Shown in pieces: positions 18,965-28,147 of a stretch of 64,000 nucleotides of DNA (positions are counted from its first letter, which is position 1; every line of letters starts with the position of its first letter). The notes below the pieces were generated by a model. The model saw nothing but the letters and a program-made list of their open reading frames with translations, had not been told where the DNA came from and did not search any database. This DNA comes from Blastocatellia bacterium. GTDB taxonomy: Bacteria; Acidobacteriota; Blastocatellia; HR10; J050. The stretch covers positions 35,664 through 99,663 of the forward strand of contig JALSQX010000103.1 in NCBI GenBank assembly GCA_026985075.1, read 5' to 3'. Made by a program: the position numbers and the translations under genes.

Positions 18965-19913
18965 AGAAGTTCAGTTCGACATTACTGAAGAGTCCTTGCG
19001 TGGCTCCGGCGATCAGCTTACAGGCCATATCCCAGTAGTAGGGATCAACCTCGATGCCGATGCTATTGCGGCCACAACGCGCCGCAGCAATTGTCGTCGT
19101 ACCCGTGCCCATGAATGGATCCAGAACCGTGTCTCCTGCGAAACTGAACATACGGATTAACCGTTCGGCTAACTCGACGGGATACGGGGCCGGATGTTTC
19201 TTCGTAGAAGCTCCGGGGAGATCATCCCAAATGAGGCGAAACCATCTCCTGTGATTCTCCTCAGAAATGACGCTCATAATCCTGGCGGCGAGCGAGGGCT
19301 TTCGATACCCCCCTGGCTTGCGCTGCATCAGGATATACTCCACATCATTCTTAATGATGGCATTGGGTTCGTAAGGCTTCCCCAGAAAGCCGGATCCACT
19401 TTCAACTTCGTAGCGAGCATTGGCGATCTTGAACCAGAAGATGCCCTGGAGGTTATCAAAGCCTATTCGTCGGCAATGCTCTTGAATCGAGGCATGTAAA
19501 GGCACGACCGTGTGTCTTCCTTTATTCTTGCGCCTCGACAAACAAACATCCCCAACGACGATTATTAATCTCCCACCGGGAACAAGCACCCGGTAGCAGT
19601 GAGACCAGACTTTGTCCAACTCAGTCAAGAAATGCTCATAGTCAGTGATGTCCCCGAGCTGCCCTTCTTTCTTCGGATACGACTTGAGCGTCCAATATGG
19701 CGGTGAGCAAACGATGAGATGGACGCTTTCTGATTGGAGAAACTCCATTTGTCTCGCATCCCGAAGGTAGAGGTGATGACGCGTGGGAAGCTGCCGTAGG
19801 GCACGATCAATGAGCTGCGTCAGCCGTCGATCTTTTGCGATACGAGGCAACGCCGTTTGGTGGTCGGCCCTAATATCTCCAAGCTCTTTGGGAATGAATG
19901 CGGCGAGATCCAT
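18930..19913 (-). CDS. DNA methyltransferase of the XhoI-type restriction-modification system
   Basis: A 327-residue SAM-dependent DNA methylase with permuted motif order: the catalytic motif SPPYW comes first (about residue 70) and the SAM-binding FMGTGTT motif later (about residue 275). That order is found in beta-class N6-adenine and N4-cytosine enzymes. It should protect the sequence cut by the downstream nuclease. The ATG at 19913 has GGAG five to six bases upstream; an in-frame ATG at 19961 overlaps the previous small frame. The endonuclease gene overlaps its 3' end. Confidence 0.88.
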   Translation of the reverse strand: MDLAAFIPKELGDIRADHQTALPRIAKDRRLTQLIDRALRQLPTRHHLYLRDARQMEFLQSESVHLIVCSPPYWTLKSYPKKEGQLGDITDYEHFLTELDKVWSHCYRVLVPGGRLIIVVGDVCLSRRKNKGRHTVVPLHASIQEHCRRIGFDNLQGIFWFKIANARYEVESGSGFLGKPYEPNAIIKNDVEYILMQRKPGGYRKPSLAARIMSVISEENHRRWFRLIWDDLPGASTKKHPAPYPVELAERLIRMFSFAGDTVLDPFMGTGTTTIAAARCGRNSIGIEVDPYYWDMACKLIAGATQGLFSNVELNFYGREGSCARPG

Positions 19914-19939
19914 GGCATCTCCAGTCGCAGAGTTCCTCT

Positions 19940-20287
19940 CTAGGCGTATTGGCCTCGACATTCATAATGCTCGCTCGGGGGAGATGAGGGCTGGCCTGCC
20001 TTGCTCATGTTACCTTGATCGCGAGTTTCGATTTCAGTGCCCATCCCCTGAGAGAAAAGGCCAGGAGTTTGACAACCGCCAAGCCATTCCATCCGGGTTA
20101 GTGACCGCATCTCCCTCAGTTCGGCATTATACGTCGAGAGCACCATATCAGCAAGTTCCTCTCGATCAGAGATGCCCCCTCTCGCGTCAGGGGTCCGGCG
20201 AGAGCTTGAGGCTCGTCGAAAGTCTACCAGTGGCATTCTTCGAAGTATCTTCTTTGACCAACAGAAGATTTTTCCGCTCGAGGCCAA
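19940..20287 (-). CDS. Possible small gene at the head of the restriction-modification operon, no recognised family
   Basis: A 115-residue frame ends 26 bp before the preferred methylase start and lies on the same strand. Its middle part (SDREELADMVLSTYNAEL) looks helical and acidic, whereas the ends look like random translation. It does not show the helix-turn-helix of known controller (C) proteins. The position fits a small accessory or regulatory gene of the operon, but coding is not demonstrated. Confidence 0.25.
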   Translation of the reverse strand: MASSGKIFCWSKKILRRMPLVDFRRASSSRRTPDARGGISDREELADMVLSTYNAELREMRSLTRMEWLGGCQTPGLFSQGMGTEIETRDQGNMSKAGQPSSPPSEHYECRGQYA

Positions 20288-20503
20288 GATTTCCTTGACG
20301 ACCCACTGGCTTTTGGTGTATCAATAATAAGGTCAAGGTACGGGGGTTGGGGGGGCCCCAAGAACGGTTCTTCGCAAGATGTGAGGCGTCTGCTCGTGCT
20401 GTTTCCTATGCGCCTTATCCCATCTGTTGAGTCCCCGTTGATTCGGTGCCGAATCTGATGTGACGAATAGAGACACTATCAGGCACACTGAGGTGACGTG
20501 ACT

Positions 20504-21889
20504 ATGGACGAAAAATCTCCTTCTCTTGATTGGCAATCGGATCTCACGCGCTCCCATCTTCCAGCCGAGTTCCCGCCCGTACCGTCATCGATCGAGGAAA
20601 CGGGATTGCAACTCGACCTGTTGATCCAGTTACTGGTGAAGATGCTGTACTTTGCCGGTGAACTCACCGAGGCCTCGGCCGCCCAGCGCCTCAAATTGCC
20701 CTTCGCTCTGGTCGATGAGTTGTTTCGCACGTTGCGCGCTGACAAGCTCTGCGAAGTGAAAGGGCTGAGCGGAGCGCGCGCCATCCTCTATCGATATACG
20801 CTCACCGATTTAGGGCGCGCCCGAGCTCGCGAGTACATGGACGTGAGCCAGTATATTGGTCCAGCTCCCGTCCCCCTCTCTCAGTTCGAGGCCATGGTTC
20901 ACCGCCAGTCGGTCGCCGGCATTCATATCAATCGAGCGACGCTGGAGCGGGGACTGGCTCATCTCTCCCTGTCTTCAAACATCATCGATCAACTTGGCGA
21001 AGCCATCAACTCCGGGATGCCGATCTTCCTCTATGGCGAGCCCGGAAACGGCAAGACAGTGATTGCCGAAGCAATCGGCGATATCCTGGGAAGCGCCGCC
21101 GGAGGGGATATCTTCATTCCCTACGCCGTAGAGGTCGACAACCAGATCATTCAGGTTTATGACCCCGTCGTGCACAAAGCCGTGGAAGTCGTCAATGGAA
21201 CGGCCAGATCGCTCGTCGAATCGGAAGTGGAATATGATGCCCGATGGGTCCTCTGCAAACGCCCCATCGTCTTCGTCGGTGGAGAGCTGACGCTCGAAGT
21301 TCTCGATCTCTCGTTCAATCCCATCTCGAAATATTACGAAGCGCCTCCCCAGGTCAAAGCCAGCGGGGGCGTCTTCATCATCGACGATTTTGGGCGACAG
21401 ATGGTCCGGCCACGGGATCTGCTCAATCGCTGGATCGTGCCGTTAGAAAAGCGGGTCGACTATCTGACCCTTCACACCGGCAAGAAGTTCTCCGTCCCCT
21501 TCGACACCATCGTCATTTTCGCTACCAACCTGGAGCCGCAGAAATTGGCCGATGAGGCATTCCTTCGCCGCATTCGCAACAAGATTTACATCGGTAATCC
21601 GACGCCGGAGACGTACATGGAGATCTTCAAACGCTATTGCGAGAAGAAAAACGTTCCCTTTGATCCTGGGGCGGTGGTGTACCTGTACGAGAATTACTAC
21701 CAGAAGTACAATATCGATCTGCGCAGTTGCCACCCACGAGATCTCATCGAGCAGATTTTGAGTATCGCCAAATTCAATGAGGTCCCGCCTTCCCTGGATC
21801 GGTCCTTGCTCGATCGCGCCTGCCGGATTTACTTCATGCTCGATGAACGAACGTCCCCCTCCAAGTCGGAATTCGCCAAGAGCTTTTGA
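20504..21889 (+). CDS. AAA+ ATPase (MoxR-like) with N-terminal winged-helix-like region
   Basis: A 461-residue cytosolic protein. The N-terminal 110 residues look like a winged-helix domain (LVKMLYFAGELTEASAAQRL, FALVDELFRTLRADKLCEV). The AAA+ domain has Walker A GEPGNGKT (about residue 180), Walker B GGVFIIDDFGR (about residue 290) and sensor-1 FATNLEP. The C-terminal helical lid follows (HPRDLIEQIL). It is recognisable as a widespread conserved ATPase family without an assigned job, possibly chaperone-like. The ATG at 20504 has GAGGTGA seven bases upstream. It appears to be a single-gene unit, convergent with the hybrid kinase. Confidence 0.85.
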   Translation: MDEKSPSLDWQSDLTRSHLPAEFPPVPSSIEETGLQLDLLIQLLVKMLYFAGELTEASAAQRLKLPFALVDELFRTLRADKLCEVKGLSGARAILYRYTLTDLGRARAREYMDVSQYIGPAPVPLSQFEAMVHRQSVAGIHINRATLERGLAHLSLSSNIIDQLGEAINSGMPIFLYGEPGNGKTVIAEAIGDILGSAAGGDIFIPYAVEVDNQIIQVYDPVVHKAVEVVNGTARSLVESEVEYDARWVLCKRPIVFVGGELTLEVLDLSFNPISKYYEAPPQVKASGGVFIIDDFGRQMVRPRDLLNRWIVPLEKRVDYLTLHTGKKFSVPFDTIVIFATNLEPQKLADEAFLRRIRNKIYIGNPTPETYMEIFKRYCEKKNVPFDPGAVVYLYENYYQKYNIDLRSCHPRDLIEQILSIAKFNEVPPSLDRSLLDRACRIYFMLDERTSPSKSEFAKSF

Positions 21890-21982
21890 CGACGAGGGGA
21901 CGCCGGCGACGCGCTGACCCGAACGCGGAAAAAGTGCGATTCACCAAGAAGAAGTCGAACGCGCCGTCCAGAGTCATTCACC

Positions 21983-24007
21983 TCAGATGAGACCGAAGAA
22001 GGGATGCGGCGGATGAGGCACCTTATTCTTCGTGGATGCGCCTTCCCGATTCTCCATCCTCGATTGATCCAGCGCCCGGCGCACGGCTTGGGCCAGTTCT
22101 CGGATCTGGTAGGGTTTTCTCACCAGTCCACACACGCCTGATTGAAGTAATTCTCTGACCAATGACTGCGACGTATCATATCCCGAAGCCAGAATCGCCT
22201 TCACTCCAGGATCGATGCGCCGTAATTCCCTGAACGTCTCCCGCCCTCCCAGCTTGGGCATCACGACATCCAGAATGACGAGAGCGATTTCGCTTTGGTG
22301 GTCTCGATAGGTGGCGATGGCCTCCAACCCATTTTGAGCGGTGAGGACCTGATAACCATAATGTTCCAGAGCCGCCCGAGCCAGTTCGAGCACCGTCGGC
22401 TCATCCTCGACCAGCAGAATGGTCTCCGATCCCCCTTTCACATCAACCGAAGGCGCTCGCTCCACCTGGGCCGGTTTTTCCACTAACGGAAAGTAAAGGG
22501 CAATGGTCGTTCCTCGCCCGACCTCACTATCCACCTCCACTGCCCCTCCGTGGTTCTTGACGATCCCATAGACGACGGGTAAGCCTAATCCCGTCCCTTT
22601 CCCCGCCTCCTTGGTCGTGAAGAAGGGATCGAAGATGCGCCTTTGAATGTCCGGAGGAATCCCCACGCCCGTATCGCTCACTCGCAGGCGAACGTAATCG
22701 CCCGGTCGGAGATCGGGATGAGCGCGACAAAACGACTCATCGAGGTTGACCCGTGCCGTTTCAATGCGCAAGCGCCCCCCTTCGGGCATGGCATCGCGAG
22801 CATTGACCACCAGATTCATGACCACTTGTTGAAGCTGCGTGGGATCGGCTTCGACCGCCAGATCCTCGGCCGCCAGGTGCATCTCCACTTCGATGTTCTC
22901 CGGAATCATGCGTTGCAGCAACTTGCCGATCTCCTTCAACAAGGGATGCAGTAACAACCGCCGTTGTCGACTCGTTCCTTCGCGACTGAAGGTGAGCAAT
23001 TGCTGAACCACATCGGCCGCTCGTTGGCTGAGCACTTCGATCTGCTGCAGATGCTCATAAAACCGATCCCCCTGACTCGCCTCGCGCAGCAGCAGTTGCG
23101 TATACCCCAGAATCGCCGTCAGCATATTGTTGAAATCATGAGCGATTCCTCCCACCAACGTGCCTAAACTCTCCAGCTTCTGAGCCTGGAGCAATTGTGC
23201 TTCGAGTTTCTTCTCCGCACTGATATCGCGAGCCGTCGCCCAATACCCCTGATACGCTCCCTGACGATCGCGCACGCCGACCATATTGAGGCGCACCGGA
23301 ATGCGATGCCCATCGCTACACACCAACTCCAGCTCCACGCTCCCCGCTTCTCCCCGCTCCCGACACTGCTCCTCCCGAGCCGATAAGCGGCGGCGATGTT
23401 CGGGAGCGACCAGCTCCGCAAACCGCATCTCACCCAGAATCCCCTCACGACGACACCCCAACCACTCCAGGAGAGTGGCATTCATCTCCGTGACCACTCC
23501 TTCGGCATTGACGGTGAAATATCCGTCGGGAGCTCGGTCGTAGAGGTCCCGATAGCGAGCCTCGGCCTCTTGCCGCTCAATGGCGTGCCGAATGACGCGC
23601 GCCAGAGAATGACCGTCCAGATCCGACTTGAGCAGATACTCCTGAACGCCTTCCCGAATCGCTCTCACCCTCCCGAGCTGATGCTCTTCTTCGCTCAACA
23701 CGACGATGGGCACTCCGGGGGCCACAGCGTGGAGGCGCGCGATCAGATCAATATCCGAATCCCCGGCAGGCGAAACATCCAGCAGGATGAGATCCACCAC
23801 CTCTTCGGCTAATCGGTTCACCGCTTCTTCGATCTCTCGCACGTGCACCACCTCTCCTCGTACCAGCGGCGACTCGGCCACCGCTTTGCTGATCATCCCA
23901 GCAATGGCAGCATCATCTTCAATCAACATCATCCTGAGTCGCGAAGAGTGACGCGCCATCGGCTCCATGTTTTCTACGTTATTGCTCCCCTTGGATTTGT
24001 CGTTCAT
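21983..24007 (-). CDS. Hybrid histidine kinase: receiver-PAS-HisKA-HATPase-receiver
   Basis: A 674-residue soluble sensor kinase starting at ATG 24007, with GGAAGGAG upstream. The N-terminal receiver (MLIEDDAAIAG, LILLDVSP) is followed by a PAS domain (YDRAPDGYFTVNAEG), a HisKA domain with the phosphoacceptor histidine in IAHDFNNMLTAILGY, and a complete HATPase_c domain (N box VVMNLVVNARDA, G1 DTGVGIP, G2 GKGTGLGLP). A second receiver ends the protein (ILLVEDEPTVLE, LVILDVVMPKLGG, VRKPY). No transmembrane segment is seen, so the input is cytosolic. In the first receiver the residue after the phosphoacceptor Asp differs from the usual pattern but the Asp is present. Confidence 0.93.
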   Translation of the reverse strand: MNDKSKGSNNVENMEPMARHSSRLRMMLIEDDAAIAGMISKAVAESPLVRGEVVHVREIEEAVNRLAEEVVDLILLDVSPAGDSDIDLIARLHAVAPGVPIVVLSEEEHQLGRVRAIREGVQEYLLKSDLDGHSLARVIRHAIERQEAEARYRDLYDRAPDGYFTVNAEGVVTEMNATLLEWLGCRREGILGEMRFAELVAPEHRRRLSAREEQCRERGEAGSVELELVCSDGHRIPVRLNMVGVRDRQGAYQGYWATARDISAEKKLEAQLLQAQKLESLGTLVGGIAHDFNNMLTAILGYTQLLLREASQGDRFYEHLQQIEVLSQRAADVVQQLLTFSREGTSRQRRLLLHPLLKEIGKLLQRMIPENIEVEMHLAAEDLAVEADPTQLQQVVMNLVVNARDAMPEGGRLRIETARVNLDESFCRAHPDLRPGDYVRLRVSDTGVGIPPDIQRRIFDPFFTTKEAGKGTGLGLPVVYGIVKNHGGAVEVDSEVGRGTTIALYFPLVEKPAQVERAPSVDVKGGSETILLVEDEPTVLELARAALEHYGYQVLTAQNGLEAIATYRDHQSEIALVILDVVMPKLGGRETFRELRRIDPGVKAILASGYDTSQSLVRELLQSGVCGLVRKPYQIRELAQAVRRALDQSRMENREGASTKNKVPHPPHPFFGLI

Positions 24008-24387
24008 AAGACCACTCGCTCCTTCCGTCTCACCGGGAGACGAATTCAACGGAGTCCGGCAGTGACGCGCTTCACATACTGGCACCACCCGTCATTTACA
24101 CTTAACAACACCAGTACATTGACTTCACCTCTCCCACTGTTTAAGTTTCATAACTCAGCGAGAACTTGGGTGTAAAAAATTTCCGAGGCGAAATTTCAAT
24201 TTCCCAACTAAAAGATCGATATATTGTGAAACTCACATTGATGGAGAAGGGGTGACCCTACTCTCTATCCTGAAAATTGGATCGGATGTCGCGACTGACG
24301 CCGGTCGCCGGCACAATGAGGTGCCAAAGTGCTGATGCGTCGGCCGACGCAGCGCGACGCCGAAATCCCAGCATCGAGGAGGATACT
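24008..24387. other. Divergent intergenic region of 380 bp
   Basis: This AT-richer spacer separates the hybrid kinase (minus) from the small secreted peptide (plus). It contains a TATATT (24220-24225) that could be a -10 element toward the peptide, but I found no convincing -35. No gene or repeat is visible. Confidence 0.4.
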
Positions 24388-24579
24388 ATGTTCGCGATTA
24401 AATGGCTCTTGACCATCGCGCTTCTGAGCTCACTACTCTCCACGCCCGCCTGGACGCCCCTGTTCGGCGATAACGATAATCCCTCGGGCCAGAATCAAGG
24501 TCAACAACTCCTGGGAGACGGGATAGACGCTGCGTGCTGTTATCTTCGCGCGGATTGCTGCCGCAGACCTCTGCCATAG
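24388..24579 (+). CDS. Small secreted cysteine-rich peptide, unknown family
   Basis: A 63-residue frame with an ATG at 24388 and a strong ribosome binding site (GAGGAGGAT) just upstream. Residues 1-22 form a clear signal peptide (basic K5, hydrophobic core LLTIALLSSLLS, then TPAW). The mature part is short, rich in Gly, Asn and Gln, and ends with two adjacent cysteine pairs (ACCYLRADCCRRPLP). Four cysteines in seven residues suggest disulfides or metal binding. I recognise no family. It is convergent with the CHAT gene, with 27 bp between the ends, so a functional link is possible but unproven. Confidence 0.55.
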   Translation: MFAIKWLLTIALLSSLLSTPAWTPLFGDNDNPSGQNQGQQLLGDGIDAACCYLRADCCRRPLP

Positions 24580-24606
24580 AGCTTCGCCCGAGAGATAGCA
24601 TGCATC

Positions 24607-27600
24607 CTATCTCGCCACTCCCAGAGCGTCATCGGGAGGGCCGACGAGCACGAACGGCGCCCAGAAGAAGGGAGCCGCGCCCCGGCGAAGGACGTCGAGC
24701 TTCGCCCACTGGAGGGCGCGAGGGACCGATTGTCTTTGCATCAACAAGCGTCGATAAAAAGAGATCATCAGTTGACGGGTCGATTCATCTTCGACGCTCC
24801 ATAGAGAGGCGCAGATATCTCGCGCGCCGGCCAGCAGGAACGCCCGGCTGAGGCCGATGATGCCCTCGGCACCAGTCGTCTCGCCACCGCCCGTCTCACA
24901 GGCGCTGAGCACGACAAGATCGGCAGTCAATCGCAATCGCTCGATCTCGGCGGCGGTGAGCAATCCATCATCGTCGGGCGGCTCGTCGCCCAGAGTGAGG
25001 ATGATGCCGGAGAAATCGCCCTCCACGGGATCGGCTACGGCGTGAGTGGCGAAGTGGATCAACCGATAGGCGCCGAGATCGTCTGACTTGAGATTGCGCT
25101 CGCTGGCCTGGAAGCCGAGCCAGACTCTGGCCTGCCACCGGGCCCGCTCGGCCAGTTCGGCGATGCTGAGCACTTCCTTGCGGGTGGCCGGAAGTCGATA
25201 GACTCCCGAACGGAGGCGCGGCTCCCGGAGCCTGGCCACTTCCGATTCTCGTTCTTCGGACGATTGGTGCCGTCCGGCCAATCGCGGATCGCGCTCGCTG
25301 AACACGGGATCGCCGATCAGGAGCAATCTCTTCACTCTGGCGGATGCCGCGATCATCGTTCGCTCCCGGCGCTCCACTTCGGCCAGGACCGAAATCGATG
25401 GAGCATAACTGATGGCGTGATCATGCACGAGATAGCGAAGCCGATTGAAGTTCCCGGCATCTTCGGGCGCCGAGACGACCAGACTCTCGAAGGCCAACTG
25501 GTAGAGCGATTCGTCGGGCACAATGACGAGATCGTATCCGCGAATGACGCGCGCCGCCGGTCGGACGAGTAGATCGTAGAGGCGGTGAGCCACTCGCGCG
25601 TACTCCCTGACCAACTTCTCGGTCGGCTCACGCGGCTTCAGTTGACGCCCGATGGCCGCTCGCCACTCGGTCACCGCCTTGCCGATGGCGTCCCACCCGG
25701 CGAGCTTGAAGAGATGAGCCTCATCTCGCCGAAGGACGATCAAGAAACTCTCTCGAGGACCGAGTTGATAGAAGAGGATGGCCGTCCGGGGATGGGTGCC
25801 CAGGAATCGCTCTCGAACTTCGCGGGCGGTGAGCGGCGAGAGCAAGGCAGCATCATAGCGATTCTTGGCCAGGTGACGCAGCCGGGCATCGAGCCGCATG
25901 CGAGCGGCCACCAGTCGGGCGCGCTCGCGCTCCAACTGCTGGACGGTGAGCGGATCGAGATTTCCCCGAGCCTTCAAAAACACCAGTCGCCGACCGAGCG
26001 TGGAGATGCGTTTCAACAGATCGCGCTCCCGCCCCAGCAATCGGGCATCGACGATAGATGCCCGCTCCGCGTTGGAAGTCACCAGTTGATGAAGCAATGC
26101 CAGGCAGCGACTCCGCTCGGCGAAATCGAACGCCTGTTCGGCGTATTCTCGATTCGAGTGTCGCTCGCTCAAAGCATGCAGGTTTCTGATGATTTGCGTG
26201 GAGACAGCCTTGGATTGAGACAAGTAGTGCTGGCGAAGTTCTTCGACCGATTCTCGCGCCCAGGCCGCTTCGGTGACCTGCAAGGCTTCCAGGGCGAGCT
26301 GAAGGGCCGCCTCGTGATTCCCTCGCAACATCTCTCCCTGCGCCTGGAGCTGGAGCGCTCTCCGTCGCGGATTGGGATCTTCATCGTCGGGACGGGTTAA
26401 TGCCACCGCCTGCCGCGCCGATCGGATCATGCCGTCTACGTCTTTCCGACGAAAATACTCCAGGCTCATGAGGGTGAGGGCGGCGACTTCCTGATCGCGA
26501 TATCCCAGTCGATGAGCCATGTCGCGCGCCTGTTGCATCAATGCGAATCCTTCCTCTGGACGACGAGATACCATATAAGCAACGGCCAGCGCTTGAATGG
26601 CTTTCAATGTCAGGACAGGCGCGATGCCCGCGCGCAGGTCATAGGCTTTATGTGCGTATTCCAGCGCCTTCTCTCGATCCTGCAACAGTCGAAATTCGCT
26701 CAACGTGGTATACAATTGCGCGGCGGCACTCGATTGTTCGAACGACCGGAAGTAATCAGCGGCTTTGCGATAGTAGGTGGCGGCCAGTTCGGCGCGATCG
26801 ATGTACCGATAGAGATCGCCGAGTTCGATGGAGGTGACGGCTTCGGCCCAGTCGGCAGCCCACAGTTTCCGGCTCATCTCCAGAGCCCGTTCCAATTGAT
26901 CGACGGCTCGATCGTAGCGGCGACGCTCCCTGAGCAGGATACCGCGTTCCAGCGCCACCGCCCATCGACCGTATGAGAAGTCCGCTCGTTGAGCGGCGGC
27001 GAGACTTCGGGCGTAATACGTTTCGGCCCGCTTCCATTGTCGGTGCTGGCGGAAGTATCTTCCCAGGGCCAGATTGAGCCAACTCATGGCGCGCCAGTTC
27101 TGCTCTCGCTCGGCCCAGGCCATGCCCTGATCATAATAGGCCATGGCCGATGTTTCGTTCCACGCCGTCAGTTGGTCTTCCTCTTCGATACTCAACCAAT
27201 AGGTTCCATACTGATCGGCGTTGAGGCCACAGACGACGATCGTATACCGTCCGGATACCGGTAGTGTGGTGGAAATTCGGGCATTAAAAAATCCCCCACT
27301 ATCGTCGCTCCAGGCGATTTGTCGGCCTGTGGGATCGATGAGGATGAGATAGGGATCGAACTCGTAAGATTGAGCTATGATGGTGACCGTCTGACCGGCT
27401 CGGGCATTCAACGCCCAGTACTGCTCGCGACCATAGGGAGCGTTTCTCCGAATGGGATTGGTTTGGTGAAGGACTTGTCGATGGCGTTCGCCGAAGCGGG
27501 CCTGGTGATAAATGGGCGAGAAACGGCAACCGAACGGGGCGGAGGCCAGCACTAATCCAACCAACCCCACGATGACGAAGCCAGACCGCCACCCCTCGAG

Positions 27601-27654
27601 CCTCGCGGGAGAATATGCCCGCCATCGAGACGACCGTTTGTGGTCCTGGCTCAC
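24607..27654 (-). CDS. Secreted CHAT-domain (caspase-like) TPR protein with PPC domain
   Basis: The GTG at 27654 is chosen because a perfect AAGGAGGT lies 8 bases upstream; an in-frame extension to 27723 has no such signal. The product has about 1015 residues. A basic N-terminus and hydrophobic export signal (FVIVGLVGLVLASAPF) come first, then a PPC-like beta domain (WALNARAGQTVTI...YTIVV), about ten TPR-type helix pairs (about residues 165-500), and a C-terminal CHAT domain (about 690-1010). The clan CD protease dyad is visible: His in LIHFATHAV and Cys in VVLSACETGGG. CHAT proteins are caspase/separase relatives. An export signal implies action outside the cytoplasm. The sigma/anti-sigma pair next door is divergent from it. 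Confidence 0.88.
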   Translation of the reverse strand: MSQDHKRSSRWRAYSPARLEGWRSGFVIVGLVGLVLASAPFGCRFSPIYHQARFGERHRQVLHQTNPIRRNAPYGREQYWALNARAGQTVTIIAQSYEFDPYLILIDPTGRQIAWSDDSGGFFNARISTTLPVSGRYTIVVCGLNADQYGTYWLSIEEEDQLTAWNETSAMAYYDQGMAWAEREQNWRAMSWLNLALGRYFRQHRQWKRAETYYARSLAAAQRADFSYGRWAVALERGILLRERRRYDRAVDQLERALEMSRKLWAADWAEAVTSIELGDLYRYIDRAELAATYYRKAADYFRSFEQSSAAAQLYTTLSEFRLLQDREKALEYAHKAYDLRAGIAPVLTLKAIQALAVAYMVSRRPEEGFALMQQARDMAHRLGYRDQEVAALTLMSLEYFRRKDVDGMIRSARQAVALTRPDDEDPNPRRRALQLQAQGEMLRGNHEAALQLALEALQVTEAAWARESVEELRQHYLSQSKAVSTQIIRNLHALSERHSNREYAEQAFDFAERSRCLALLHQLVTSNAERASIVDARLLGRERDLLKRISTLGRRLVFLKARGNLDPLTVQQLERERARLVAARMRLDARLRHLAKNRYDAALLSPLTAREVRERFLGTHPRTAILFYQLGPRESFLIVLRRDEAHLFKLAGWDAIGKAVTEWRAAIGRQLKPREPTEKLVREYARVAHRLYDLLVRPAARVIRGYDLVIVPDESLYQLAFESLVVSAPEDAGNFNRLRYLVHDHAISYAPSISVLAEVERRERTMIAASARVKRLLLIGDPVFSERDPRLAGRHQSSEERESEVARLREPRLRSGVYRLPATRKEVLSIAELAERARWQARVWLGFQASERNLKSDDLGAYRLIHFATHAVADPVEGDFSGIILTLGDEPPDDDGLLTAAEIERLRLTADLVVLSACETGGGETTGAEGIIGLSRAFLLAGARDICASLWSVEDESTRQLMISFYRRLLMQRQSVPRALQWAKLDVLRRGAAPFFWAPFVLVGPPDDALGVAR

Positions 27655-27823
27655 CGCTTCCGACCTCCTTGCTGCGCTCACCGCTGATGCTAAAACAATA
27701 ACAAATGTCACCTGGAATCGCAACTACCCGCTGACGGCGCGGTGCGCCGATCGGGGGTCGGTACGTTCTGACCGACTCCCAAGCGTTGGGAGAAGGCAAG
27801 CTCAGGAGCGCGAGGGGAGGGAA

Positions 27824-27970
27824 CCCCGCCGCTGGTCGGCGGGGAGCAATCCGTTGTCAGCTAGTCGAGCGGGCACGATCCTCCCGGGAAGCCCCGCCGC
27901 TCGTCGGCGGGGAGCAATCCGTTGTCAGCTAGTCGAGCGAGGGGCGGCCCACTGCAAAGCCCCGCCGCTC
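27824..27970. repeat. Left palindromic repeat array, 68-bp period
   Basis: Three copies of a unit beginning CCCCGCCGCT start at 27824, 27892 and 27960, an exact 68-bp period; the third is truncated. Each full unit has a hairpin (CCCCGCCG, short loop, CGGCGGGG) followed by GAGCAATCCGTTGTCAGC and TAGTCGAGCG. The first two agree over the first 47 bases with one mismatch. The units are in the opposite orientation to the array at 29.8-30.4 kb. The spacers are as conserved as the hairpins, so this is not a CRISPR. Confidence 0.85.
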
Positions 27971-28084
27971 GAAGACTGGTTCCCCATCGCCACCTGCTCC
28001 GAATGGTTTGGGAGCAGTAGCGGCCAATGGTTTCTTCTCATCAGTGATTTCCACAGAGATGTTAAGCAGGTGAAAAAATGCCGG

Positions 28085-28113
28085 TTGATTGTCTCCTGAC
28101 TGTATGATATTCT
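28085..28113 (+). promoter_or_regulatory. Candidate sigma-70 promoter of the sigma-factor gene
   Basis: TTGATT (28085-28090) and TATTCT (28108-28113) are separated by 17 bp. Transcription would start near 28120, about 28 bases before the GTG start of the sigma-factor gene. It lies just downstream of the left repeat array. Confidence 0.5.
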
Positions 28114-28147
28114 ACCTCTGCTTTTCATCGAGCTCGAGGCACGGAAA

